DNA of 64,000 nt, taken from positions 11,277,208 through 11,341,207 of the forward strand of contig HG738138.1 in NCBI GenBank assembly GCA_000499405.2, in the 5' to 3' direction. This document shows, piece after piece, positions 50,342 to 62,600 of this stretch (position 1 is the first letter of the stretch; the number at the start of each line of letters is the position of its first letter). The notes under the pieces were generated by a model, which saw only the letters and a program-made list of their open reading frames with translations, made no database searches and was not told where the DNA came from. The translations under genes and the position numbers were made by a program. Source of the DNA: Onchocerca volvulus (lineage: Eukaryota > Nematoda > Chromadorea > Rhabditida > Onchocercidae).

Positions 50342-51330
50342 ATAGCGCTGTTATTAATCCATTTAAAACATCTTATATCATCGTTAATTTCATTTCAGTT
50401 GGAAGACCGGTTGAAATGGAAGAGAGGAGTGTGTAACGTTCTGTTTACTTCATCATATCAAAGAACAACAGGTTCCGAGAACCAATGAATCAATTCCACA
50501 CTGTCATATTTGGTATTGTTTAAGGATGCAACTCTGATCAAATTCTTCCGTTCTTTTTTTTTTCTTTCTCATTTCTTATTTTCACTAATTAATAAAAAAT
50601 AAAAAATTTTCAATTATACACTGTTAGTTTTTCAATTCCATGTTGTCAAAAAGAAATATTGAAAAATTAATGAGTAGCAAAAATGATTCAAATTTACCAC
50701 AAGAAAAAAGAAAAAAAATTAAATGAATAAATAAAAAAATGAACTTGGAGAAAAAAGAAGGAAAAAGAAGGAAATTTAAAGTATTTTATGAACTTTTGTT
50801 ATTATAATATACATTGCATTATTTTAACAATAAATTACGTAAATTAATACGAACTTTTGTCGTAAAAATTTGTTGCATAGATAAATTTTAATTTGCATTA
50901 ATCTTGTATTATTAATTATTTCGAATCATTTTCTTTTGATTTTCGAAGTTTGTAGCGCAGAAAAGTGAATTGCGAAATGGATTCATATATCTCCAACTTT
51001 TTGCCATTTTCATCTATACCTGTTTATTTTTTCTTCTCTTTGCAGCGATACTTATTCTTCAGTTTTATTATTAGACTGTTCGGGCATATCACATTTGCAC
51101 ATTTGTTATTTAAAACAATTCATGATAGTTACGGTGATAATGATAATACTATGATGATTGGATATGATAAGGATTCTTCTAAGCTGGTTGAAAAGGGATC
51201 ATACATTACTTATTACAGCTATATGATCGAGAATTCTCTTCCAGGATTCCAATTAGCATGAAATGAGACGCTTTAAAGTTGCAAATTTAAAGAATCGTTA
51301 ATATGACATGAATCAGAGAGCATTACCGGG

Positions 51331-51339
51331 ATTGCAGAT
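51331..51339 (+). promoter_or_regulatory. Likely trans-splice acceptor of fat-4-like gene
   Basis: ATTGCAG at 51331-51337 leaves only two bases before the ATG at 51340, the spacing typical of spliced-leader addition in nematodes. No leader sequence is encoded here, so this is inference from position. Confidence 0.5.
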
Positions 51340-53888
51340 ATGGTGATATGTCAGGTGATAACAGGACCATTCCATATGAAAATCAATGGTAAATGGTTGC
51401 ACATCGATAAGGAAACGTTGGCGAAGCATCCAGGCGGTATTGCGATGACAGCTTATCGTGAAGCTGATGCAACCACGGCATTTCATATATTTCATTCTGG
51501 TTCTAAATTGGCGTATCGGATGATTGAGAAATTGTCAACATGTAGCATCGACTATGAACCATCGAAAGAACAGGTCCAGTGATCATTAGTTCTTATCGCT
51601 TATCAGTTTCGATCAAATGATTGTTGCTGATCCAAATGAATAATCGTAATAGATCACCGACAAACTATTGTCATCATGGGTTTTTAACATTTCAAATTAA
51701 TCGATAATTCAAACTTTTCAAAAAAGGAAGTGTCGGAAACATTATCAGTGTTAAATGATGAAGTTATGGGCAATTGGAATTTGGATACACAACGTGTCGA
51801 AACGATTAATCGGAATTTCGATCGTTTCAGACTAAAGGTTACTCCGTCTTATTCATGTCAATAATTACTGAAATTAAACGAATATAATTTAATTACTACT
51901 CGAAAATATACATTTTTATTGAAGTAAAGAGGGAAAAAATGAAAAAGAGAAACATACTGTTTGCTCATTTTATCTCTCAATCAAGAAACATTATTATTCC
52001 ATTCAAATGTTGCATTATGTAAAAAATATTGTTACTATTAATCGAAGGTATGCACTACTAAAAAAGTAATTATTTATTGAATTATCGTGAATCTGGTCTT
52101 CAAATAATACATATATCTTGAAGTTGTTTATGCTTCAAAAATTTTATAGATCTTTGATAAAAATTAATCGATATTTTCTCCTTCAGTCACTATTATATCA
52201 ACGTCATCTTTTCAATTCTATTACAAAAATTCCACATTTAGGTAAAGAAATTAGGACTTTTCGAAGCAAAAAATAGTTTTTATTTCCGTAAAATATGTGA
52301 AGCAATTGGCTTACTATCATTAGCAGTATTCTTGCAACTGCAACAGCAGTTCATTTTATCAGCTTTAATCTTGGCATTAGCTTGGCAACAGTTGGGATGG
52401 TTGATTCATGATTATGCACATCATCAACATTTCAAAGTAATCCCTATTTTATCATATTGAATTTATCATGAAGATTGACACCTAAGAATTTCATGAATCT
52501 TGAAGAAAAATTCCTAGTTTACGAACTTCAAACCATCACAATCACCATAAAGATAGATTGCAATCCGGATAATTGTATGTAAATTTCAAGAATCATTACT
52601 GGAATGATTTGATATCATATGTAGTTGGAAATTTACTACAAGGTTTCTCAAGTGGCGGTTGGAAAGAGCAACACAATATGCATCATGCAGCAACAAATAT
52701 TATTGGACGTGACGGTGACATCAACTTATTGCCATTTTGGGCTGTTGTGCCGTCAGATTTGCAAGTAAGCATGAGTAGTATTGCATAGATGCAGTCATTC
52801 TGTGGTACTCCAAAATAGGATCTTAAAATAATTTTTCCTGAAATGGCACCAATTTGGTCTATCTAAAAAATACTCACTTTAATATTTTTAATTATTTTTA
52901 TAACGTTAATTTGCTTTCTTTCTATACAACATTCAATCAATTTTTAGGTAATGCGTAAAAGTTGGATACTAAAAATTATACCATACCAACACATTTATTG
53001 GACGATAGCTTTTCCATTTTTACGAATTTCATGGCTTGTGCAATCGATCATTTTTGTTGCAAATATGTCAAATAGTCCTTTTGAAGTAATTTAAACTGTT
53101 GCATACAGTAAATGATTAATATTTAAATTCAAATTTAAAAGTCTGAGAGAGGCATATTATTGCAGATTATTCGGAAAAGAGCCACTGTTGAGCGCTTAGC
53201 ATTATTTCTGCATTGGTGCATGGTACTCACTCAATTTTATTATTTACCAACACTTCAAATAAGATTAATTTATTTTTTTCTATCACAGTTAATCGCGGGA
53301 TTTCTCCTGGCTCATGTTGTTACTTACAATCATTATTCCACTCCAAAATTTAAACGTAAGTAATTTATAATAAATAAAAACTAAATGCTAATCAATAACT
53401 TAGAAGCTTATATTAAAGTTTACATCAAATTTACAGATTATGATCCAATTCTGAACAGCTACGTTTGTTTACAACTTTATACGACCAGAAATATGCGACC
53501 AGGAATTTTAATTGATTGGTTATGGGGTGGATTAAATTATCAAATTGAACACCACTTATTTCCATCAATGCCAAGACATAATTTAAAAGTGGTTCGTCCT
53601 TTTCTTTTTCTTCCTTTCTCTTTCAATATTCTAGAAACATTTCGAATATTGTTAAACTACTGTAAGACGAACAATTATTTCATTAGAATTTTATCATTTA
53701 AATTGTACAAAGAAAAAAAAAAAAGCAAAATTCCATTCCAATTTCAGGTAATGCCATTAGTGAAAGAATTTTGCATGGAAAATGATTTACCGTATATGGT
53801 GAATGGATATTTCGAAGGATGGCTTATGGAAATTCAACAAATGGCTGTTGTTGCAAAATTAGCTCAACGATTTTTTTATCGAAAATAA
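51340..53888 (+). CDS. fat-4: Front-end fatty acid desaturase (delta-5 type, fat-4-like)
   Basis: This enzyme inserts a double bond between an existing one and the carboxyl end of C20 polyunsaturated acids at the ER membrane. Exons 51340-51573, 51727-51837, 52242-52436, 52591-52764, 52948-53085, 53166-53355, 53437-53588 and 53748-53888 give 444 aa, against about 447 for C. elegans FAT-4. It has an N-terminal cytochrome b5 domain with haem motif HPGG ([15 protein letters not shown]), then histidine boxes HDYAHH, HNMHH and QIEHH, with membrane spans between them. Closest to FAT-4 rather than FAT-3 by [25 protein letters not shown] and [15 protein letters not shown]. The start is fixed by alignment of MVICQ...FHMKINGKW to the family N-terminus. 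The donor after exon 7 is a weak GTGGTT. AATAAA at 53893-53898 is the likely polyadenylation signal. The catalytic motifs are all present, so it is probably functional; the regiospecificity is inferred from similarity. Confidence 0.95.
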
Positions 53889-55502
53889 AACCAATAAATA
53901 AGAAATGACGAAAAATAAACAAATAAAAAAGTGATAAATATTTCATTATATAAAAATTAGCATATATTGTAGTGACATATATATTTGTTATAAATATTAT
54001 GATACATAATATCAATATCACAGATTTTTGATTCATATCAACTTTTTGAATTTGGCAATATATTTTAATCAGATTTGTAATGAATATTATTTGCCTATTG
54101 GAATTGTTGAATAAATCTTTGCACAAATGTTTATTATTATTTCAAATTTTATTAACATTTGTTGATTTATTATGGCCATTTTGCTGGAGCAAATGTTGTA
54201 CTAAAAGTTTTTTGCAATATTTAACATCATGCTGCCATACAGAATTAATGGAACTGTCGTGCAGAATTAATACATTCAATGTGCTGATTTTCTTTTTCCA
54301 AATTTTTTAAATTCCTAAAACTTGATTCATTTTTCATAAAATTAAAAAAGTAGAAATAAAGTTAGAAATATATTGTAGTCAAACTTATATACTGTAGTCA
54401 ATTTGACTTTTCGTCGAAATCTGTGAAATTCCCTTATTTTTTGTTTTTGGATAGGGCCGATTAATGATGAACTAGCAAATTGATTATACTGAATGATTTA
54501 TGAAAATGTTGGGTGAAAATGGAAAGTTTACTTTGAAATTGCTGGACAGTTTGAAGACCAGTTTTAAAAATCAACCCTCCATATATACGCAGGATTTTTG
54601 TCTCACCATCATTGATATTACCATCGCTGTACTCCACTACTTCCTCCTCTTTTCATTCACCTTTTTTTAAAAATGTTGCATTTTCGTCTTCTCAAACAAT
54701 TGGACACAATAAGCTATGTCTGATAAGAATTTGGACGCAATATGTGGTATTCTGTTAAATTTTAATCAAACATTCCCTCAACCATATTGTGAAATTTACA
54801 AATCGCTAATTTCTCTCCGAACCAAATTTATGATTAATTTTCTCTTCTCTGACCTTTCCCTTCCTTCCTCTCTTTTTTGACTCTTTTCTATATTCCCATT
54901 CTTCCCTTTTCAGCATTTATTAAAAGCATAATTTCGTTCCCTCCCACCACATGCTTCCCTTCCCCAACCAACTACTCCCCAAATTCCGAAGTTATAATGC
55001 TTGAAAATTTAAAAATTGAAGTATTAATAATACAGCATTCAAAATTTTAACCCAAAAATTTGAAAGATTTTTTTTGGCTATTTTCCAAATAATTTCAAAA
55101 ATTTCGGTAATATTAGCGGAAAATCAAATATTCCTAAACGTAAGAAATATTATAAAATTATTTCCTAAAGAATTGTGTACTGACAACATTTTCATGCATT
55201 GACGGGATGACTATGAGTAATTAATATCATATTGATCGATGTATTTAAAACAAATAATTGTAATATTATCAGTATATTTTTGTATGAAATACTACTGATT
55301 ATATTTTTGCATTTACAATGTTATCTTTACTTCCCGTTAACATTGCTATAAGTTTCAGAATAATTTGGAAGATACTGAAAATATTTGAATTTTAACTCAA
55401 ATAATAAGATTTAAATGATGATCTGTAACATTGTAAGTTTTGAAATAAGAAATCTGTTCGCCATAATCCTTCAATTATAATCGAAAGAAATATAAATGAA
55501 AA

Positions 55503-55536
<34 letters not shown>

Positions 55537-55601
55537 AGTGGACAACGTAGGTAATCAAATCAATCATAATTAATCATCATTTTATTTTTAGATAGCAAAC
55601 A
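53889..55601. other. Intergenic spacer between the two desaturases
   Basis: About 1.7 kb, too long for a typical nematode operon spacer (about 100 bp), so the two desaturases are probably transcribed separately. It contains a C/T-rich tract at about 54840-54990 and a 31-base A run at 55504-55534. Acceptor TTTTTAG ends at 55591, ten bases before the next ATG, and is a likely trans-splice site. No gene was seen. Confidence 0.6.
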
Positions 55602-58415
55602 ATGGGCGAGAAAGATGATATTGATCTACGGTTAAAGATTGACGGCAAATGGCTACTAATAACAAAGGATTTCCAGAACAGGCATCCAGGTGGAAGTGTT
55701 ATCACCCATTACAGGTTTGCTTTAAAGTACAAGTTCGCAAAGAATTAATTTAATTTTGGGAAATAAACAAAGCGGCTAACGGCAACATAATAAAGAGTCA
55801 TCAGCCAATATGCTGTTAAATGATAAGAAATTTTAAATCCGTGATATTGAAGCTTGATTTTAAAAAAATTATTAGCTGAATAAAATACTACAGGGAGTTT
55901 ATTGAAAACTTTATTTTTTGATCTTGAAAATTTTAGGAATACCGATGCTACCCAAATATTCCATGCTTTTCATGAAGGAAGCAAAATTGCTTATAAGCAA
56001 TTGGATCTACTCAAGAAACGAAATTTTATTAATGTCACAGACAGACTTAATACTGACAAGGGTTAGAATTATTATCATATTTTGACTGAGATTAACCTAT
56101 GATTCAGGTTTCTTTTTATCAATGCTGAAAATTAGAGACTTCGTTTCACTTTGCAATATATTCATTCAGAATTATAAATTTAAGTGATAATTCAGATGAC
56201 AGTTACGCCGACGAAATAAATGTATCATCTTATAATCTTCCAGAAACGAAGGTATTGTTATTTAAAGCAACTGTCGAGAAGTATCAATCCAATTGTTGAA
56301 TTTTCATGTAATACTTTGTGAAGTTTAAAAAAAGTTCTTTCAATATTTAAATTAAAACAAATCTCAATATCATTGGTTGAAAAATGTATGCGTCTTTCAG
56401 GAAAAACAAATGATAGAAAATTTTGTTGCCTTACGAGAAGAACTTATAGCTGAAGGATTGTTTGAAGTGAATCCAATTTACTACATCTATAAAATTGCTG
56501 AAGCATTTGGCTTATTATTACTTGCCTTCATTCTACAGTATTTCACATGGTGCTTACTTTTTTAATCTCTATGAGATCAACTTATATTAATTTTTGTTTC
56601 TTGTAAAATTGTTTACTTAAAATCTTATTAAAATCGACTGAAAAAATAATCCATTCTTTCAGGTATATGTCATCAGCAATAATTTTGGCACTCTGTTGGC
56701 AACAGTTTGGTTGGTTAACTCATGATTTTTGTCATCAGCAACCAGGAAAAAATCGTCAAAACAATGATTTCTTTTCTTTAATTTTCGGTAATATCGTGCA
56801 AGGATTTTCTCGTGATTGGTGGAAGGAAAAGCACAATACCCATCATGCTGCAACGAATATTGTTGGACAAGTTTGTAGTATTCATAGCTTTGATCGTGAA
56901 ATTCTGAACATCTTAAGATTACGTCTATAAATGTGGAATTTTTTTTTCAGGATGGTGATATCGACTTGTCTCCTTTGTTTGCATTTGTTCTAGATGATTT
57001 GAAGAAGTATAAAACTTTGTTCGAACAACTCATTTCAAAGGTTAATACATAATTTCTGAACTACTCTATTTAATGTTTTTCAATGTTCTTTTCCAATTAT
57101 TTTTCTTCTTTTGTTAAATTTTATTAGTTACCATTTATTCACTATTTATGGAAGCTTGTTTTTTTAGTTGATCTCTTACCAACACTTCTATTTCACGCTT
57201 ATGTTACCGTTTTTGCGACTCTCCTGGGTAATACAATCCATACTGTTTGTTATTGGAGCACCATATAATCAGTACAAGCAGCATGTCATTAATGCTCCTG
57301 CTGAACAGGTTATTTTAATGAGATAATCATGGATCACTTTGAACTTTGAAGGATTAATTCGGAATGAGCAAAAAAAGGAGTTTAAATGCAATTCCATAAA
57401 AATATTGACCCATTTCTTTTTCCTTTCAATATTAGCAACTAATTTTCCGTAATTATTCAAATTTAAGTAATTGTTTGCAATTTCAGGTTTGCATCTTATT
57501 ACACTGGTCATGGGTCATCTTTCAGCTCTGGCTTCTTCCAGCAGGATCAATAAGGATTCTATATTTTACAATTAGTCAGTTAGGCGCTGGATTTCTTATC
57601 GCTCATATTGTTGCGTACAGCCACAATTCTGTCACTAAATTTCCTTGTAAGTTTTATATAATGCATACTTTATGTTTATTTCTCTAAAATAAACATGCAT
57701 GCAGTAAAAGTAATAAACGAATATTTGAAACTAAGTATGGGAGGATAATCATTATATAATCGGAAGTAGCCACCGATATATAGAAAAATAACTACCAGAT
57801 TTTTGAGATTTGAAACATAAATTATCAAATAGTTATCATCGTACGCTTCCTTTTATCAAATTGATATTATATCATCGCCTTTATCATCTCAAATAGTCAG
57901 TGATTTCAATACAGATCTGATTATATACTTTAATTCAATTATTTCTTACAGATCAAAGTCGTTTACTGAATAATTTCCCATGCCTCCATATACTGACAAC
58001 TCGCAATATGTTACCATCTCCGATTGTTGATTGGTTTTGGGGTGGTCTCAATTATCAGGTAACCTTTGAATGTGAATTCTATTTCTTTGCAACACATTTT
58101 TGCTTAAAATAGTGTCGTTATAAGAATTTGAAGCATACGCTGGCGAGACATCCGAGAAATATTTCTCGGGAATTAACGGAAATACTCTACGTTCTAATAT
58201 TTCAGATTGAGCACCACTTGTTCCCCACAGTGCCTCGTGCGAATTTAAAGCGGGTATCAATAAAAGTCAGGAAATATTGCGAAATGAACGACCTTCCGTA
58301 TTTGGTAGATGATTACTGGACAGGATACAAATTAATTTTTAATCAGCTCAAAAGTATTGCCGATTTGGTAAGCAAGATTAGATGTCCCTATAGCGAGAAC
58401 TTATGTGATGATTAA
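55602..58415 (+). CDS. fat-3: Front-end fatty acid desaturase (delta-6 type, fat-3-like)
   Basis: Delta-6 desaturases convert linoleic and alpha-linolenic acid to their delta-6 products, the entry step to C20 PUFAs, using cytochrome b5 electrons at the ER. Exons 55602-55714, 55937-56061, 56196-56251, 56401-56549, 56663-56870, 56951-57040, 57168-57308, 57487-57646, 57952-58058 and 58206-58415 give 452 aa with consistent phases; C. elegans FAT-3 is about 443. Haem motif HPGG in NRHPGGSVITHYR, histidine boxes HDFCHQQ, HNTHH and QIEHH are all present. FAT-3-like signatures: DATQIFHAFHEGSKIAYKQL, QQFGWLTH, FSRDWWKEKHNTHHAATN and LPYLVDDYWTGY. The alternative (a second FAT-4 copy) is disfavoured by these. 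The tail after the last helix is slightly longer than usual. It follows the fat-4-like gene in the same orientation, matching the C. elegans gene pair as I recall it. Confidence 0.95.
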
Positions 58416-59644
58416 AAACATTCGAAAACCTTCTATCAAGCATCAGAAGCATTGAAAAAAAAGACACTGTTAATGTACATAACAGTAATCAAAATTGAGG
58501 CTTAAAATTAAGGTATGCTAAAAAGCATACTACAAGTTTACAAAACATGCAAAAGTACCATCAAAAGCGTATATTTCTGGATTCTAATTTTGAAATATCG
58601 CAGTGTACTTTTTAATATATTGAAAGAATGAAAACTTATTATCACTAGATCATCAAATATGGACGGATGAATAAATATTAAGAATCAAGCGCGAATGAGT
58701 GTTTCTCAGTGAAATGTTTCAAAGAAAAAAAGTTCTAATCGAAGAATTCTGGACTAAATTTGATGCAACTATTCGGAAGAAAAAAGAGAATAAATGCACA
58801 GATATTCTGAGTCAAATCAACAGAACCACTGATCTAATATATTAAGATAATATTAATCATATCCAAAAGACAAAATAAACAAGCAAAAATATATATCAAG
58901 AATTTATAAAAGCACTAATAGAACGTTTATAAAAATATTAATATAAAGCTTGATCTTTGTGAGTGATCTACCAATCGCACAACAATTTCTGTAAAAAATT
59001 ATGGATGTTTTCGACAGAATCCAAAACACTAGAAAGTGTACAAAATATCACAGGAAACATATAAAAGCAGTAAATATCAAATACCAGGATAACAATAGTC
59101 GGAAAAGTGGTAGGAAGTGCAAATAAAACATAGAATGCAATTATGCATTTTTTCTTTCTTGTTGAACTAATAAAATTTTCAGTGCAAATAAATGTAGTAC
59201 AAAAAAAAAAAAAATTCTTATAAAGGATTTACAGTATAATAACATATGTGCGACTCACTAAATGATAAGCAATTCAAGATATTTCATAGCTAAAAAGCTG
59301 AACTATAACTGAACTCAATATCCAGTTGACTATTCCAGCACTTGATTTAATATCTTAAAAACAAAACTGAATAAAAATAGAGGCCAAGGACAATTAGTTC
59401 ATGATTTTAATTTCAAAGATTCAAGAAACGCAATAAATAAATATGTGCAGTAAAAAAATCGATAGGAAATTACATAAGAGATCTGACTAGCAAGTTCACT
59501 AATTTGTATTGTATTAATTATTAAACAATTAAAATAGGTAGGAACAGCAAACAAAAAAAGAAAAAAAAAGTGCGAATAGTTAATTGCTTGATCTTAATTT
59601 TGAATTAGAAAAGATATCTACCGCTAGTCAATGTGTGAAAGTGC
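58416..59644. other. Intergenic region between convergent genes
   Basis: About 1.2 kb between the stop codons of the fat-3-like gene and the minus-strand IMPAS-like gene. An AATAAA at about 58672 may be the fat-3-like polyadenylation signal. No gene was recognised. Confidence 0.6.
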
Positions 59645-62600
59645 TTAATGTTTAATTCCAAATCGCCATAAATCGGATGGATTTTCAACGCTAAGCATGG
59701 AAGCTAATATGGCGAAAATTCCGGGGATAACTATTGCCGGTGTAGTTTTTTGCCGCAACAATCCAATCAGTTCAGTAACAAACAGACCGAAAATAACAGC
59801 GTAAAAAGATAGAAGGAATGTTCCAGTATCGTACATTTCCGCAAATTTCAATATAATATTCAGGAAAATTCCTGCAAAATATTTGCGTAATAACTAACTA
59901 CACATTTATTCTCTATTAATTCTATTTAATATCTGATACTCATAAAATTTGGTGAGAGGTATGTCATGCATACCACAACGATCTACTATACATTTCATCA
60001 ATAATACACGAATACCAATAAAAAAACAATAAAATAGTGAACATAAATAATTATTTTGAATATAAATATGTGATATAAATTTACACTAGTTATGTAAAAC
60101 TATCTCGGAATAAGTAAAAGTCGAATTTAAAGAATAAAGACTAGTTTAAAATTAACTGATTTAAATCTTAAAGTTTAAACAGCAACTGAAAAATTACCTG
60201 GAACCATAATATCAACAATTGAAAGCTTAGCGAACTTGTTCTTTTTTCCCAATGGAATGATCAACATAACTGAAGAACGGGGATGCGTCGTTACTAATGC
60301 TGAAAAAAATAAAAATAAAATGTTCGTACGAATTGACACATTGGTAGAACTGAATAATAATTCAGCCAATTCTATCGGCCACCATGGGATTCGAATTTTC
60401 ACGTATCTTTGGAAGTTCCACAATTATTTGGATACGAATTTTTGTCTTCTACGACATAAAAATCCAACTTTACGGATCGCTCCCTTATATGCGGATAGCT
60501 TTTCGTTCTCATCCTTCCCATCAACCAATTAATAATTATGAAACATTTGCAATATTGAAGCACAACTGCAACTTCTCCACATTTTGACAGAAAGAACTAA
60601 CTGAGTAGATTGATACAGAAGCTCCAAAATATATCAAAAAAAATCATTCCAAGGAGAAATAAGAAGCCGGCGAAATAACTTGCTGTCTAAAGTAATGCTC
60701 AGATTACATATTATAAAGAAAAATTATTTAATGAAACCTTTTATGTATTACTAAAACGCTCATCCGACCTTCATCTACAATGCATTCACAGTGAAATACT
60801 AAAAACTTCGCCGCAAAAAAAAAAAAAAAAAACAAAAAATTTGATGTTAGACAAAAGAATGTAATAAGTTAAAATATGACTATCATCTCAAATTACATCA
60901 CATCATCAAAATCCAACATTCGTACTCTCATCTTGACAACTCATAAAAACTTTAGTGAAACCTTTATACCTTATAAGACTTTTTTTTCTTTCTAAATTAT
61001 TCGAACTTACTTCAGTACGTGCAATGACGACATAAGATGTTGCAATACCCAAAACATCATTAACAATCCATGTCCACTTCACCTCATGAAAAAGTCCCAA
61101 TAATACAGCGATAATCATTGACAATAGCTTCATTCTAGGATTATGATAATAAAATATGTGATCTGCAAATTGTTTATTTGAACTAAAGCATATCAAGAAC
61201 TGGAAACCAAGTTGGAAAAAAAATAAGAGAAGGGAAATAAAGATCACAAAAAAAAGAAAAAAAAAAGAAACATTTCTGCAAAATTTGAACTTATAGAAAA
61301 AAATACAATGTTAAATACTCATTATCTAAATGAATGAAAAAAGATGAATCTACTCAAGTTCTTTGAGTAGATTCATCTTTTCAGTTAGCAAACAAAATTG
61401 TTCTAGAGTTAAGTTTTCCAGATGTTTGTTACTATTTGGATTGGTATCAACAGAAAAACGCGATAATCTTTGGAATTTGGTTTTGTTATTGTGTGACCTA
61501 CCACCTTCTTATGAAATATTATTGTCAAACTTGCAAGGAACTTTATGTTTTTTAACCACTTTTAAAACAATGCTAGAAAAATTATAAGATAAGTGGCAAT
61601 AACTTTTTGACCATGTATTCTATCAGCTCTTTTTCTCCAGCCAGCAGAAATCCTTGGGTTAAGTGTTAACATCTTTCGTGTTAAAGTACTATATTCAGGA
61701 CTGATTTCGACGATGAATTAATGGATTTAATAGTCAGTGAACCAAAGTTTACATCACATTTGCACTTTAGTCTATAATCTGGCAATAATTTAATCCTAAA
61801 AAAAAAAAAAGAATGAAACGTTGTCATAGCAGGGAACAAGTGATAGAATTTTGCCATAAAGTAAAGAGCTTAAGGTGTGATATGGCATTTGGTGCTAATA
61901 TTCTTGCTGGATTTCCAACAGAAACCGCTGAAAGGTTTCAGGATACAGTGAATCTCTTAAAGGAAGCAAACATAGTTTACTTAAATGTTTTTCAATATTC
62001 AATATTCAAAGCGGATGCCACAAGTGCCAGAGAGTGTGCGTAAAGAGCGACACAAGAAAAAATGACCTTAGCAAAACCAGGAGAAAACCTTCCTACGTTT
62101 AGGCAAGTCATGAAAAAACATGATGTAGAATAGAGAATTTAAGACCAGTGGCAAAGCTATTGTCGAATACACATTGGTCATAAGTTGCTACCGGGAATTT
62201 TTTTCAATAAGGAGTTTGCACAAATTTTCCGCACTTTCAAATTGCTGAGTTAAATAAAGTAGTAGGGAAGCAAGTCATAAAAAGTATTTCTCCAGGGCAA
62301 ATGATAATCAAAATTGCGAAAGATAATTTGGTTGCGATTCTTGGATCAAAAAAAGCGAATTAAATTTAGCAGTTCTTTAAAGCAACACCTGTTTAAAGTA
62401 AGACATCAAATTCCACATTTCATTTTCTTATATGATCATAGAGGATACATTTAACAGAGTTTTTAAAAAAAAAAAGCTCATTTAATTGCATAAGAATTCC
62501 TCAAAACTTATTTTTCTCTGGATTTTAGAACATGAAGCATCAAAAAGTTTTAATATTTTATATGATCCATATTACTGAATTATGAATGTGGATTCGGTTG

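Larger units (their letters stand above)
42924..51339. other. Long AT-rich gene-free region
   Basis: About 8.4 kb with no recognisable exons on either strand. It holds a GT microsatellite, an inverted repeat pair near 46.1-46.3 kb, a degenerate tandem array near 49.9-50.3 kb and many A/T runs (31 T at 50310-50340). The downstream end should contain the fat-4-like promoter. The plus-strand open frame 50965-51261 is not clearly coding. Confidence 0.6.

Noticed and set aside
50965..51261. 98-codon plus-strand frame just before the fat-4-like gene
   Set aside because: No family resemblance or splice link to the desaturase, and frames of this size are expected by chance in this composition; the desaturase N-terminus is already complete at 51340.
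60236..60587. Plus-strand frames across 60.2-60.6 kb, one containing an FYD tripeptide
   Set aside because: Shadows of the minus-strand IMPAS-like exon and its intron; the real FD-containing helix is on the minus strand at 60602-60686.
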